Shown one piece after another: positions 35,760-45,401 of a DNA stretch of 64,000 nucleotides. Source of the DNA: Streptomyces tauricus (GTDB lineage Bacteria > Actinomycetota > Actinomycetes > Streptomycetales > Streptomycetaceae); NCBI RefSeq assembly GCF_014650955.1, contig NZ_BMVY01000013.1:124001-188000 (forward strand). The letters are read 5' to 3'. Every line of letters begins with the position of its first letter. Position 1 is the stretch's first letter. Made by a program: the position numbers and the translations under genes. The notes beneath the pieces are model-generated. The model ran no database searches, was not told where the DNA came from, and saw only the letters and a program-made list of their open reading frames with translations.

Positions 35760-35802
35760 GTAGTCACAAACGTGGAGGCGCGGGCGTAGCGGGAGAACGA
35801 CA

Positions 35803-38800
35803 GTGGACGCGCAGAGAACGGCGTACATCAAGCCTGACCAGCCGGTGGGCGGGTCGGGTTCGGGGTATCTCATCGGGCCCCGGCTGGTGCTGACCGCGCT
35901 CCACGTCGTCCACGACGACGGTGTCCGCGCGTCCGGTGCGACCGTCTGGGTCGGGCATCCTCGCGCGGACTCCGGGCTTCGCAAATGCACCGCGACGGTC
36001 ATCTGGCCAGCCCCGGACCTCGGCCCGGATGGCGCCGGGGTGCCGGACGTCGCGCTGCTGCTTCTGGACCAGGACGCCGACGAAGGCCACACGACGGCCG
36101 TGCCCTGGGGCCGGCCCCAGGGCGATGCTCCGCTGGCCTATGCCGGGATCGGGGTTCCGGCGTTTTCCACCCTCTCAGGCGGCGGCGTCCAGTACGAGAG
36201 CCTCCGCGGCGAACTCGCCCCCCTGACCACCGCCGGCAGACGCTGGGTCCTCGACTGTCGCGTCTGGCCCGCCGCCACACAGCAGAAGGAACGTCCTTGG
36301 GCCGGCGCCTCCGGCACCGCCATCTTCACCAACGGACACCTCGTCGGCGTCGCCGTCGAATACGGCACCGGCATGGGCGAACGACGCCTCACCGCCGAAC
36401 CCGTCCACCTGCTCCTCACCGACCCAGGATTCACCACCCTGCTGACCGAGCACGGCTTCCCCAGCACCCGGAACACAGCCGACGACGTCACCGCCGACGA
36501 GGCGACCGCGACACGAAGCCGACACGCGTGGTCGGTGCTCGCTGAACAACGCAAGCTCGCTACGGCCGGCGTTCGGACCACTATCGGTGATGAGTCATCC
36601 GGCGGTCCGGTCGTGATCTCATTCGCCGATCGCCGCGAGCAACTCGCTGAGGCCCTGCGCGAGGCCGGTACTCGTGCTTCGGCTCTGTTGGTATCCGGCG
36701 AGTCGGGCATCGGAAAGAGTGCGCTGACGCTGTTGGCCGTCGCCGAGCTGGAAGCCGTAGACCCTGCCGGGTTCCAAGGGGTGGTGGTGAACTTCCGGAG
36801 TTTGCCGCAGTCCAGCTTGGAGCTCCGAGCCGCCCTTGGGATGTCGCTGGAGGACGTGCTCGCAGAGATGTCGGCACCGTCTCGGGTCTTGGTCATCGAC
36901 GCGGCTGATGCTGCTCTGGAGCGGTCCGCTGGCCTCTTGAGCGATCTGGTGCTGGCAGCGGCTGCGGCCGGTGTTGGGCTCGTCGCGGTCACATCTGACG
37001 TGGCACTGGGTTACGTGCGGGAGCAGGTCGAGCTGGGGTTCGCGAAGTCCGTTTCGTCTTTCGAGATGTCGCCGCTCGGAGATGCGGATATCGCGGTCGT
37101 TTCGGGACATTTTCAGCTTCTGCGTGCAGTCCTGCGAGACCTGCCTGCGAACTCGCTGCTGCGCAGACCTGTCGTGCTGGACCTTCTGGCTCGGACCGGG
37201 ACGGAGCCGGGCAGCGCGCTGGGTGAGTGGGAATGCCTTGATCTCGTGTGGAGCAGGGTTGTTCGCGGCGACGGACGGCCCGGTGTCGGATCGGCGGAGG
37301 CACGCGAACAGACACTGCTTGCGGTAGCCGCAGCGACCATGAAGCTGCCCGAGGGGCATCGGCCCTTCGCAGGCGTCGATGCCGCAGCAGTCGACGCGCT
37401 GCGCCGTGATCATCTGCTCGCGCCGGCGAGCCGGTACCGGAACCAGCCGGACTTCGCGCACGACGAAGTCCGGCGGTACGCGACCGCCATCCTTCTCGTC
37501 CGTAGTCAGAGCCCGACCGAGTTGCTGCAGGCAGCGGGGGCGCCCCGGTGGGCACTGTCGGCCGCCACACTTGCCTGCAAGGGGCTACTGAAAGCACCAG
37601 ACACTCGACCCGTTCGGATGTTCATCGAACTGCGCTCACGCTTGCAGGTATTCGCGGCAGCGCACGGACCCCGGTGGTCTGACGTTCCGGTAGAGGCGGT
37701 TTTGGAGACGCCATTCGCGTACGAATGCCTAAAGTCCGCGTGCGAGGATAAGTCGGTCGACCTGGTGCTCGGCGACGTGGTTCGAGTTGTTCAGCAGAGG
37801 CATAAGGTCAACGGGCTGATCGACCATCTCATCACTAACCCTGTTGTCCAGATTCTTCTCGATGAAAAAAAGCCCTGGGATGTGTCGGAAGATTCGTTCG
37901 AACTGCTCGCGGACTGGCTGCAAGCTCTTTCCCTGGCAAACATTCCGGCCGGCGACGAGCTGCGAATCCGGCTTCGAGGCCGCCTCCTTGCCTACTGGAA
38001 CTCGTTTCCTCTACGCAAAACCGGAGCGAACGTACCGTCCGGGCGAATCTTGCAACGCCGTCGACGCCGACGTGAGCTGGACTACCATCTGACGAGGGAG
38101 AATTTCGTCGAAACGTTGGCCCTGCTCGGTCCGGACATTGACGATGCCATCGAAGCGTGCCTTCGGGCCATCGCGGACGATGCACCAGCGTTCCTGGCTC
38201 CGGCCGCGGACGCGCCATTGAGTGCCCGAGCCTTGGCGCAGAAGGACCCGGAGCTATTGGCGGCGTTGATGATGGCCTACTACATCGACGACGAAACAAG
38301 CTGGCACCGAGATGAGGGTGTCCGAGGGCATCAGGGGCGCTGGAGAGGTTTCGGAGTACCTTTCTTCCAGTACTACTTCGGTGGGTTCTGGCAGCTATTC
38401 CAGGCAGCATCAGTGCCGACCTCGGTGCGGGTGTTGAATGGCATCCTTAATAGCGGTGCGCGGGCGCGCGTAGCAATGTTGTCGCGGCCTAGCCCGCCCT
38501 ACGCATTTACTGATCCTTTTGATGGTGGCGGCGAGGGTGCCGATGGTGAGGCGGAGAATGGAGAGGGAGAAGACCGCGGTGCAATTCTGAATATTTATGG
38601 CACTTCCCGCTTGTATGTCGGCGACAGTCATGTTTGGAGCTGGTACCGGGGTACGTCGGTCGGCCCATATTCGGCGATGAGCGCGCTCCAGGCGATGGAG
38701 CGCCTTGCCGATATGTGGTTGAGTCAGGGCGTGTCACCAAAAAGGGTCGTTGAGGTACTCCTGTATGGCTGCGAGAACCTCGCGGTTCCGGGGATGCTAT

Positions 38801-40719
38801 TTGGTCTGCTCGTGCGCCACATCGAGAAAGTCGGCGCCGAACTCGACCTGTTCCTCGCCGAACCGGTTGTGTGGGACTTGGAGTTCGGTCGCACGACGAG
38901 TGAGTATTCAGGGCTGCGTGCAATAACCGAAGGGCTCGCGAACCTCGAACGTCGCCGTTGGACACCGCGCGAGGTAGCCATGTGGCTTATAGTGCATGGT
39001 GGGCAGGTGCGTGTCCAGGATTTGAAGAAAATCGCCAAAAAGCTTGTCGAGAATGGCGACCGTCTTGGATTTAGCCAAGAGCTTACGAAGAACTGGGCTG
39101 CCAGTCTGGATTCGGATCGATACCGGGTTAAACAGCACGGCGATGCAGTCCACATCGAGCTCGAGCCGCCGCCTGAGCTGCGAGCCGCACAAGAAGCGCA
39201 CACGGCTTACCAGGAAGCCCTGCAGGTCAGCACGCGGCTGAAGAACCGGTATTGGGGATCGGTCAAGCACGACACCGAGTACGTGCCGCCTCCATCGGCA
39301 GAGATCGCTGCGGATCTGGCGGCAGGCCGTGCCCTGCTGGGGTCCGACGGAGATCAAATGCCTCCCCGGGATTTGGACGCCGTTGCGCACGTCACTCGAG
39401 TAGCGATCGAACGAGCCGCTGCTGGTGATATGGAGGCGCTTGGCGACGAAGCGCAATTCGCAACCGAGCTTGTCATCGGCATCGCACTGTCGTTCCAGGA
39501 GACCGAGGGCCAACATCACGAGGGCCAGTTCTTCGATCTTGGCGCCGACCGAGCGGTGGCTCAAGCCGTGCCGGCGTTCCTCACACCCGCCCTGGCTGCA
39601 CCGCTGGAAGCGGCTGGTGGCTCGATCGAAGATGTTGCCGAAGCCGGCCTTGCGATGGCAGGCAAGGCGCCTACGGAGACCCGGCTGTACCTGGCACGTG
39701 GATGCGATGTCGTCTGGAGGGGCCCATGCCACTTCAACCCTTGCATCCACCCGACCGCATTGAACTGGTTGCTTGAGACCGCCCGTGGCGCAGAAATCGG
39801 TCCGTGGGACCAAAGCGACCAAAGGCGGCCGAATGTCCAGATTGCTGGCGACGTGGCCGAACGCCTCCAGGAACTACCGGGTGACTCTGTCAGGATCGCG
39901 GTTCTCGATGCAGCCATTCGCGGCCTCGGCGCAGCCGCGTCGACAGACCACTGTTGCACTGACGAGGCAGCCGCGCTCCTCGCCGTGCTCCTCGACGTCG
40001 AGCGACGAGCCATGGTCGTGCAAGAGAGCGAGGGCTGGTCCGCGGACGACCGCGGGACGCACACCCTTGTCGCCGCACGGGCCCTGCTCGAAGGGTTCGC
40101 GAAGAACGGCGACATCAGACCGTTGCTCGAGCACCTCGATGTTCTTCGCGCAGGTGCACAGTTGATGTCGAATTTCCTCCACGGTCTTGCCGCGGCAGGT
40201 GCAGAGAACGACCGCTTGGCCGAGGCTGCCCGAGGTGTCTGGCCATCGTTGCTGCGCCATGCCATTGGCTATCTGAGTGATGACCCGAGCCCCTATCGCG
40301 ACCACCACTGGGGGGACTGGGTCGCCGGTGCCCTACTGCCGGATCCTCTTCCTTGGGCGCAGGGGCTGTACAACGAGGTCGTCGGTGAACCCATTGACTG
40401 GGTCCGCGCTGACGACCTTGTTGAGGTGATTGACGATTGGCTGCCTGCCGCTCGAGGTGAGGTCAAGTCCGTCGACGCGCTTATCAGAATCCTGCGAAAG
40501 CTCCCGGAGGAAGTGCAAGTCACCCGCGGTGTGCCCTGGGTCTCTGACCTGTGCATTCAAGATGGGTGTGTCACGGTCAAGCAGTCGTGGTTTTCGGATA
40601 GCTGGCTCAAGGAAATTCGCACAACGGCCGAGGAGCTCGGTAAGTTGGATGAATGGCAGATGCTCGTCGACTCCTTGGTCGTCGCCGGCAACGAGGGACT
40701 GGCGCCGTACAGCAGGTGA
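35803..40719 (+). CDS. Trypsin-like protease fused to P-loop ATPase and long helical domain (predicted conflict/defence effector)
   Basis: 1638 residues. The N-terminal ~215 residues are a trypsin fold with an apparent complete triad: His34 in LTALHVV, Asp82 in PDVALLLLD and Ser170 in GASGTAIF. No signal peptide is present, so it acts inside the cell. A NACHT/STAND-like P-loop ATPase follows: Walker A GESGIGKS (299-306) and Walker B RVLVIDAAD (361-369). From ~residue 560 on there are about 1000 residues with no recognised domain, predicted helical and possibly a sensor surface. Codon use is less GC-biased than in the core genes, with A/T-rich patches. I infer a self-contained sensor-effector in which sensing and ATP turnover unleash proteolysis. 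Confidence 0.75.
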   Translation: MDAQRTAYIKPDQPVGGSGSGYLIGPRLVLTALHVVHDDGVRASGATVWVGHPRADSGLRKCTATVIWPAPDLGPDGAGVPDVALLLLDQDADEGHTTAVPWGRPQGDAPLAYAGIGVPAFSTLSGGGVQYESLRGELAPLTTAGRRWVLDCRVWPAATQQKERPWAGASGTAIFTNGHLVGVAVEYGTGMGERRLTAEPVHLLLTDPGFTTLLTEHGFPSTRNTADDVTADEATATRSRHAWSVLAEQRKLATAGVRTTIGDESSGGPVVISFADRREQLAEALREAGTRASALLVSGESGIGKSALTLLAVAELEAVDPAGFQGVVVNFRSLPQSSLELRAALGMSLEDVLAEMSAPSRVLVIDAADAALERSAGLLSDLVLAAAAAGVGLVAVTSDVALGYVREQVELGFAKSVSSFEMSPLGDADIAVVSGHFQLLRAVLRDLPANSLLRRPVVLDLLARTGTEPGSALGEWECLDLVWSRVVRGDGRPGVGSAEAREQTLLAVAAATMKLPEGHRPFAGVDAAAVDALRRDHLLAPASRYRNQPDFAHDEVRRYATAILLVRSQSPTELLQAAGAPRWALSAATLACKGLLKAPDTRPVRMFIELRSRLQVFAAAHGPRWSDVPVEAVLETPFAYECLKSACEDKSVDLVLGDVVRVVQQRHKVNGLIDHLITNPVVQILLDEKKPWDVSEDSFELLADWLQALSLANIPAGDELRIRLRGRLLAYWNSFPLRKTGANVPSGRILQRRRRRRELDYHLTRENFVETLALLGPDIDDAIEACLRAIADDAPAFLAPAADAPLSARALAQKDPELLAALMMAYYIDDETSWHRDEGVRGHQGRWRGFGVPFFQYYFGGFWQLFQAASVPTSVRVLNGILNSGARARVAMLSRPSPPYAFTDPFDGGGEGADGEAENGEGEDRGAILNIYGTSRLYVGDSHVWSWYRGTSVGPYSAMSALQAMERLADMWLSQGVSPKRVVEVLLYGCENLAVPGMLFGLLVRHIEKVGAELDLFLAEPVVWDLEFGRTTSEYSGLRAITEGLANLERRRWTPREVAMWLIVHGGQVRVQDLKKIAKKLVENGDRLGFSQELTKNWAASLDSDRYRVKQHGDAVHIELEPPPELRAAQEAHTAYQEALQVSTRLKNRYWGSVKHDTEYVPPPSAEIAADLAAGRALLGSDGDQMPPRDLDAVAHVTRVAIERAAAGDMEALGDEAQFATELVIGIALSFQETEGQHHEGQFFDLGADRAVAQAVPAFLTPALAAPLEAAGGSIEDVAEAGLAMAGKAPTETRLYLARGCDVVWRGPCHFNPCIHPTALNWLLETARGAEIGPWDQSDQRRPNVQIAGDVAERLQELPGDSVRIAVLDAAIRGLGAAASTDHCCTDEAAALLAVLLDVERRAMVVQESEGWSADDRGTHTLVAARALLEGFAKNGDIRPLLEHLDVLRAGAQLMSNFLHGLAAAGAENDRLAEAARGVWPSLLRHAIGYLSDDPSPYRDHHWGDWVAGALLPDPLPWAQGLYNEVVGEPIDWVRADDLVEVIDDWLPAARGEVKSVDALIRILRKLPEEVQVTRGVPWVSDLCIQDGCVTVKQSWFSDSWLKEIRTTAEELGKLDEWQMLVDSLVVAGNEGLAPYSR

Positions 40720-40971
40720 TGCCTCAGATTCCCTGCCCGTCCTCTCTTGAGTCTTCCGGATCTACAGCGAGTACCGACGGTGGATCTTAGTCAATGAACC
40801 TCTTTCATCCTGAATAGTTGCAGTTCAGCAGTGTGTGGACGGCAGCGGAGGTCCTTCCAGCCGGTGGGAGATGGTCGAAGTCGCCGCAGCCGTCGCCTGC
40901 GGCCACGGGTGAGCACGGACGCGACCCCAGAGGCACGCTGTGAGCGCGCGTTGCCGGGCGCGTGGTGTCCT

Positions 40972-42012
40972 TCACGGGGTGACGTGGCGAGATGTTGAGG
41001 TGCGGACGCCACCCGACGGCTGGTCTACGATATCCGGCGCCTGCGCCGACGCGCTGTACGGGCTCACCCCGTCCGCTCGCCGCCGCCTCGCGGTCTCTTT
41101 CGCGAACGTCTCCAGCCTCGTGCTTCGAGGGTGCATGTACACATAGCGGTCGGCGGCGAGTATCTGCACCGTGTTGATCTGGTCGACCACGGGCCGAGGG
41201 ATGGTGCCGACGATGTTTTCCCTTCCCAGGGCCAGCAGATGGCGGGGAGTTATGGGCAGGACGATGGAGTGCGCGTCACCGAAAGCCATGTTGTATGACC
41301 AGGGTGTGCTGTCCGTACGAACGGACACTGCAGGGTTGTCGCCGACGAGGAACTGTCCCCGTTCGGGCGTCAAGACCTCCACGTGCCAGTTCGAGGCCAT
41401 GGCGCGCACCTTGTTGAACATGCTCTCGATGCTGCTACGAAAGAGGACACCTGCCTCGTGCTCCTGGGTGACCTCGGACTGGGCCACGAGACGCTCGGCG
41501 AAAGCGTCCAGGCCGCCGACGCCGACCAGATGCAGCCCTGTGCGCTGCAACGCCAAACGGCGCAGAGGCTGTTGGCGCTGCTCGATGAGATTCTCGCGGA
41601 CCCGCACGCGCATAGTCTCAAACGCGTTGGTGTATACGTCGCGATAGCGGTACGACCGCACGTAGTGCAGAACAATCAGGTCCCGCAGAGCGTCTTCGTG
41701 CAGGGGGTCAGCGAACAGCGTGCCAGCCTGCAGGGCCTCGAAGGCGGCCGGAGCACGGCGTTCCACGGAGTTCCACAAATCCTCGGCGGACTGAGAGTCG
41801 TAGGAGATGAAGAAGTCGGCCCAACCGCACGCCCGAGTGCTTTTCAGCTTGTTCGAGCGTTCCGGGTAGCGCACATCGACAGGACGTACCAGAGGGCCCC
41901 GACGATCCGGCGCTGTCGTGGTGAACTGCTTGAGTAGGACTTGAGAGACGAGGTGCTGCCGGGTTACTTGAGCTGCCTTCACTCGCTGGATTCTGCCAAG
42001 ACCTCGGCGCAC
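40972..42012 (-). CDS. DUF4238 protein
   Basis: 346 residues from the GTG at 42012; a GTG at 41982 is closer to the conserved start. The family signature TRQHLVSQVLLKQF opens the domain. Further conserved blocks include DLIVLHYVRSYRYRD and FLVGDNPAVSV. DUF4238 proteins have no established activity to my knowledge but are frequent in mobile and defence-rich regions. It faces the protease-ATPase gene tail to tail, with 250 bp between, so co-regulation is not implied. Confidence 0.75.
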   Translation of the reverse strand: MRRGLGRIQRVKAAQVTRQHLVSQVLLKQFTTTAPDRRGPLVRPVDVRYPERSNKLKSTRACGWADFFISYDSQSAEDLWNSVERRAPAAFEALQAGTLFADPLHEDALRDLIVLHYVRSYRYRDVYTNAFETMRVRVRENLIEQRQQPLRRLALQRTGLHLVGVGGLDAFAERLVAQSEVTQEHEAGVLFRSSIESMFNKVRAMASNWHVEVLTPERGQFLVGDNPAVSVRTDSTPWSYNMAFGDAHSIVLPITPRHLLALGRENIVGTIPRPVVDQINTVQILAADRYVYMHPRSTRLETFAKETARRRRADGVSPYSASAQAPDIVDQPSGGVRTSTSRHVTP

Positions 42013-42282
42013 GGTGCCGAGAATTCTCAGCGCGGGCCGGCGAGTTGGGCGGTCAGGGCAATCGCTCGGAGACGTGGTGCAGTCGAACGCTTGCCGCCTT
42101 GAGGCCCACCACGAGGCAGCTGTTCTCGAGGCTGGTGTCGGAGCAGACGGGGCGGCGGCCCTTGACGAGTGCCGCGAGCACGTTGCCTGTGTGAGGCGTC
42201 AGAGTAGAGCACGGCCGACTGGCTCGCTCCCTCAACTGGGTCGAGCACTCTGTCAGTAGCGGCTGGCTGCCACGCTGAACGC

Positions 42283-42555
42283 ATGGAGCGTGATGACGAG
42301 CGGTTGCTACGCCGCCGGGTCTACGGTGCCGACCATGAGCACCCTGGCACGTGACCCGATCGGCGCTATGCCGAACTTGTCGGGGGTCCGTTGGATGGTC
42401 TGCTGCTCGACATCACCGGCTGGACGCCGGAGAAAAGCGACCACAGCGTCGCTCTCGCTACCGAACTGGGGCATTTCGGTTCCGGCGGCCGCTTCCTGTA
42501 CCGTCCGCGCCCCGGCGACCCAGGCCACTGGGACTGGACCGGTGACGCTCCCTGA
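42283..42555 (+). pseudogene. Small conserved Streptomyces protein gene interrupted by an in-frame TGA
   Basis: One reading frame from the ATG at 42283 gives LLRRRVYGADHEHPGT, then TGA at 42352, then RRYAELVGGPLDGLLLDITG through FLYRPRPGDPGHWDWTGDAP to a TGA at 42553. The part after the internal stop has strong coding character, and I recall intact homologues in Streptomyces that run through this point. A single-base nonsense change is the simplest explanation; a sequencing error is possible. Confidence 0.6.
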
Positions 42556-42600
42556 CTGATCGGAGTGGGTGGCGAGGAAGCGGACGAGTCTGCCGACGCG

Positions 42601-43872
42601 CTACGGCAGTTCGATCGGTCCGTAGCGCGCGTGCGGCTCCTGCCGCATCAGCGCGTCGTACCTGTCCGCCACCGAGAAGTGCCAGAACTCGGTTCCGTAG
42701 TTCGTGAAACCTGCGCCCTCCATTGCCTTGAGCAGCAGCGTGCGACGGTGGCGTGCCTGGTCGCTGAGGTTCGGGGCGTGCGTGAAGCACGCCCCGTCGC
42801 TCTCCTCTGGGGAGGCGTTGACGCGGGTTCCGAGGTCGAGTTCGTGGCCGTCCTGGTCGACGAGGGTCACGTCCACGGCCGCGCCCGCGGAGTGAGGCGC
42901 GATCTCCGGCGGCGACACGTACCGGCTGGCGGCCTGGTGCAGCTGCTCAGGCGTCCAGTCGGGGTGGACGGCGGCCAGCTCGTCGCGGTAGTCGGTGAAG
43001 TAGCACTGTTGGAGGGCCAGTGGCCGGTAGCCCTCGATGAACAGCAGGTCGGTTCCGGCGGGCAGGAGCGAGCGAGCGTGCTTCAGCCGGGCGAGGACGC
43101 CTTCACGTACGTGGGCGAACGCGCCCAGCGGGTCTCGCTTTCGGGTGTCGACGCGGAAGTCGTGGTCACGCACGTCGACGAGCGGCTCTCCGCACTCGCG
43201 CACCGGGATCGCAGCGACTCGCGGGTCGGACATCAACACCAGGTTCATCGGGTCTCCCTGTGACGGCGTGCACTGCGGTGGCGGGGCGGAGGCGGAAGCG
43301 GCGGCGGTCAGATCTGATTCGCACACGATCCGGGCGACGGTCTCCTGCAGCGTGCTGTCAGCCGGGACCACGGTCTCCAAACCGCCGGGGAGCAGATCCA
43401 GCTCGCGGTACCAGGAGGTGAGGTGGTTGTCGGTGACTTGCTCCAGGTACGAGGCGTCCGCTTTCGACGCGTGCCGGGCCAGAGTCTCTTCCAGAGGTAC
43501 GTCGAGGTAGTAGCAGGCTGAGATGCCGCGGTGGTCCCTGACCAACGATGTGATCATGTGGCTGTAGCGGTCGGCGTAGAGGATTCCTTCGAGTACGACG
43601 TGAAAGCCGGCGTCCAGGGCGTGACGGGCGATCCTGCCCAGCAGGGCGATGTTGGCGCCGCCCGTGGTGTTGTGCTCGCGCAGCACATTTCGCCGGATCA
43701 CGTCCTGGCCCACGATCGCGACACCCCGGCCGTAGTGGTCTCGCAGGCCCTGGGCCACGCTCGACTTGCCCGACGCCGAGTTTCCGCGGATCACTACGAG
43801 GCGGGTGTCGGGACGTCCGGCCGCTGTCGCAGCGGGCACGTGGCGGGGCGCGCTGGTCGGTGTGTCGGTCAT
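42601..43872 (-). CDS. P-loop kinase fused to VanX-like D-Ala-D-Ala dipeptidase
   Basis: 423 residues from the ATG at 43872, which overlaps the stop of the triple-Nudix gene (ATGA). Residues 1-190 are an AAA_33/zeta-toxin-like kinase with P-loop GNSASGKSS (30-38) and GQDVIRRNVLRE. Residues ~209-423 match VanX-type M15D dipeptidases: Arg283 in GYRP, zinc ligands His327 and Asp334 in PHSAGAAVD, and catalytic Glu395 and zinc His398 in EFWHF. An internal ATG at codon 209 with GGGAGA upstream could make a free dipeptidase. VanX enzymes cleave D-Ala-D-Ala and cause glycopeptide resistance; fusion to a kinase is unusual. It lies at the 3' end of the lanthipeptide gene array. Confidence 0.78.
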   Translation of the reverse strand: MTDTPTSAPRHVPAATAAGRPDTRLVVIRGNSASGKSSVAQGLRDHYGRGVAIVGQDVIRRNVLREHNTTGGANIALLGRIARHALDAGFHVVLEGILYADRYSHMITSLVRDHRGISACYYLDVPLEETLARHASKADASYLEQVTDNHLTSWYRELDLLPGGLETVVPADSTLQETVARIVCESDLTAAASASAPPPQCTPSQGDPMNLVLMSDPRVAAIPVRECGEPLVDVRDHDFRVDTRKRDPLGAFAHVREGVLARLKHARSLLPAGTDLLFIEGYRPLALQQCYFTDYRDELAAVHPDWTPEQLHQAASRYVSPPEIAPHSAGAAVDVTLVDQDGHELDLGTRVNASPEESDGACFTHAPNLSDQARHRRTLLLKAMEGAGFTNYGTEFWHFSVADRYDALMRQEPHARYGPIELP

Positions 43873-45344
43873 GCGGGCCAGCCCGTCTCGCTGTACAGCT
43901 CGCCGTTCTGGATCTTCGCGATAGCCAGTCGGGTGTAGGGGACGAGATCGTCGGGAAGGGCGGTGGGGTCCCAGAATTTCCACTGGGTGCACTTGTCCGG
44001 CTCGCGCAGTTCCGGTTCGCCGCTCCAGGCGCGGGCGCGGAAGAACAGGCCCATGCGGGGCGGGTTCCTGGGCTTGCCGATGTGGTGGACGACGTGGACG
44101 AGTTCGACGTCCTTGCGCTCGATGTGCAGGCCGGCTTCCTCGCGTGCCTCCCTGATCAGGCAGGCGATGGCGTTCTCCTGTTCGCAGTGGCCGGCCAGGA
44201 CGTGCCAGGTGGACGGCGCGAACGGGGAGTTGGGGTGGCGCAGCCCGAGCAGCACCGTCCCGTCGGGCCGCTCCAGATAGAGGTGGACGCCGATGATGTT
44301 GGGGACCGTGCCGTGCGGTGATGCCGGACTTTCCTCCTCGGGTTCGGGCCCGCTCTGCGTCGCCGGAAGGCTGATGGCGTGGTGCCGTACGAGGTCGCTA
44401 GTGGTGTCCGCGATGCGGAGGCGGTGAAGATCCGAGGGAGCGAACCAGGCGAGCATCACCCCTTCGGTCAAATGGAGTTCGTGCGGATCACCGTTCCAGC
44501 GGCCTGCGTAGATGGCGATGGGCACGGTCGCGCCGACGTCGTCGGTGGCGTGCTCGGTGCCGAACGGGGTGAGGTCGGCGAGGTCGAGGCCGGCTTCCTC
44601 GGCCAGTTCACGCCGGACGGTGTGTTCCAGGGTGGCGTCCTGAGGCTCGCGGCCGCCGCCCAGCAGGGACCACATGCCCGGCTCCCAGATCTGGCCGGGG
44701 AAGTAATCGCGAAGGTGGAGCAGGTACTCGCCGCGGTCGTTGTAGATCAGGGCCGAGGCGTTGGCCGTCTCCGGTTCGGCCCGGAGCGGGAGCTTGAGCA
44801 GCTTCTCGCGCAGGGCTGGAGAGGTCACCCGGTCCACGGGATGCCACTCGATGCCGCCGATCTCTTCCTCCTGCAGCACGACCGGCACTTCGGTGGCGGT
44901 GTGCAGACGGAAGAGGAACCGGAAGTCGAAGTGCTGGTGCTCGGGTTCGCCCTTACCCGGGTGGGCCTCGATGTTATGGATGTCGATGTCCAGCGGCGCA
45001 GTCTCGTAGCCGGGCCACGGCGTGACGGCCCGGGAAGGGATGCCGGTCTCCTCGGCCAGCTCCCGCAGCGCCGCCGCTGCCAAGGAGTCGTCGGTGGGTT
45101 CGGTGTGGCCGCCGGGGGCGAGTTCCTTCCCGCTGGCCAGGTGCAGCACGTGCAGGACGCGGCCGAGCTGATCGACGACGATCGCACTGCAGGTGACGTG
45201 ACCGGTGAAGGTCGAGCGGCTGGCGATGTCCTCGCCGGTGCGGTCGAGGGCGTCCAGGAGGACGCCGAGCTGTTCGCGCTCGTGAGGGTGGCGAGCGAGG
45301 TAGGCATCGACGGTGGCGTGGATGTGGTGGTGCGACAACGACAT
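43869..45344 (-). CDS. Triple Nudix-domain protein
   Basis: 491 residues from an ATG with GAGGTAG upstream. Three Nudix domains occur in one chain, each with the metal-binding core REUxEE intact: RELAEE at 94-99, RELAEE at 245-250 and REAREE at 398-403. The Gx5E part of the box is altered in all three (Asp or Ala at the Glu position in the first two, Ala at the Gly position in the third). Nudix enzymes hydrolyse nucleoside diphosphate-X compounds; here the substrate is unknown. Its stop overlaps the kinase-dipeptidase start, so the two proteins are translationally coupled. Single-domain enzymes are the norm, so three in tandem is unusual. Confidence 0.82.
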   Translation of the reverse strand: MSLSHHHIHATVDAYLARHPHEREQLGVLLDALDRTGEDIASRSTFTGHVTCSAIVVDQLGRVLHVLHLASGKELAPGGHTEPTDDSLAAAALRELAEETGIPSRAVTPWPGYETAPLDIDIHNIEAHPGKGEPEHQHFDFRFLFRLHTATEVPVVLQEEEIGGIEWHPVDRVTSPALREKLLKLPLRAEPETANASALIYNDRGEYLLHLRDYFPGQIWEPGMWSLLGGGREPQDATLEHTVRRELAEEAGLDLADLTPFGTEHATDDVGATVPIAIYAGRWNGDPHELHLTEGVMLAWFAPSDLHRLRIADTTSDLVRHHAISLPATQSGPEPEEESPASPHGTVPNIIGVHLYLERPDGTVLLGLRHPNSPFAPSTWHVLAGHCEQENAIACLIREAREEAGLHIERKDVELVHVVHHIGKPRNPPRMGLFFRARAWSGEPELREPDKCTQWKFWDPTALPDDLVPYTRLAIAKIQNGELYSETGWPA

Positions 45345-45401
45345 GGGGACTACCTCAGAGGGGCGTGTAGCGGGAGGAGGCGAGACGGGGGTGGGTTCAG
45401 G

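Noticed and set aside
42013..42282. Short open frames on the minus strand next to DUF4238
   Set aside because: No ribosome site, inconsistent codon bias and no recognisable family.
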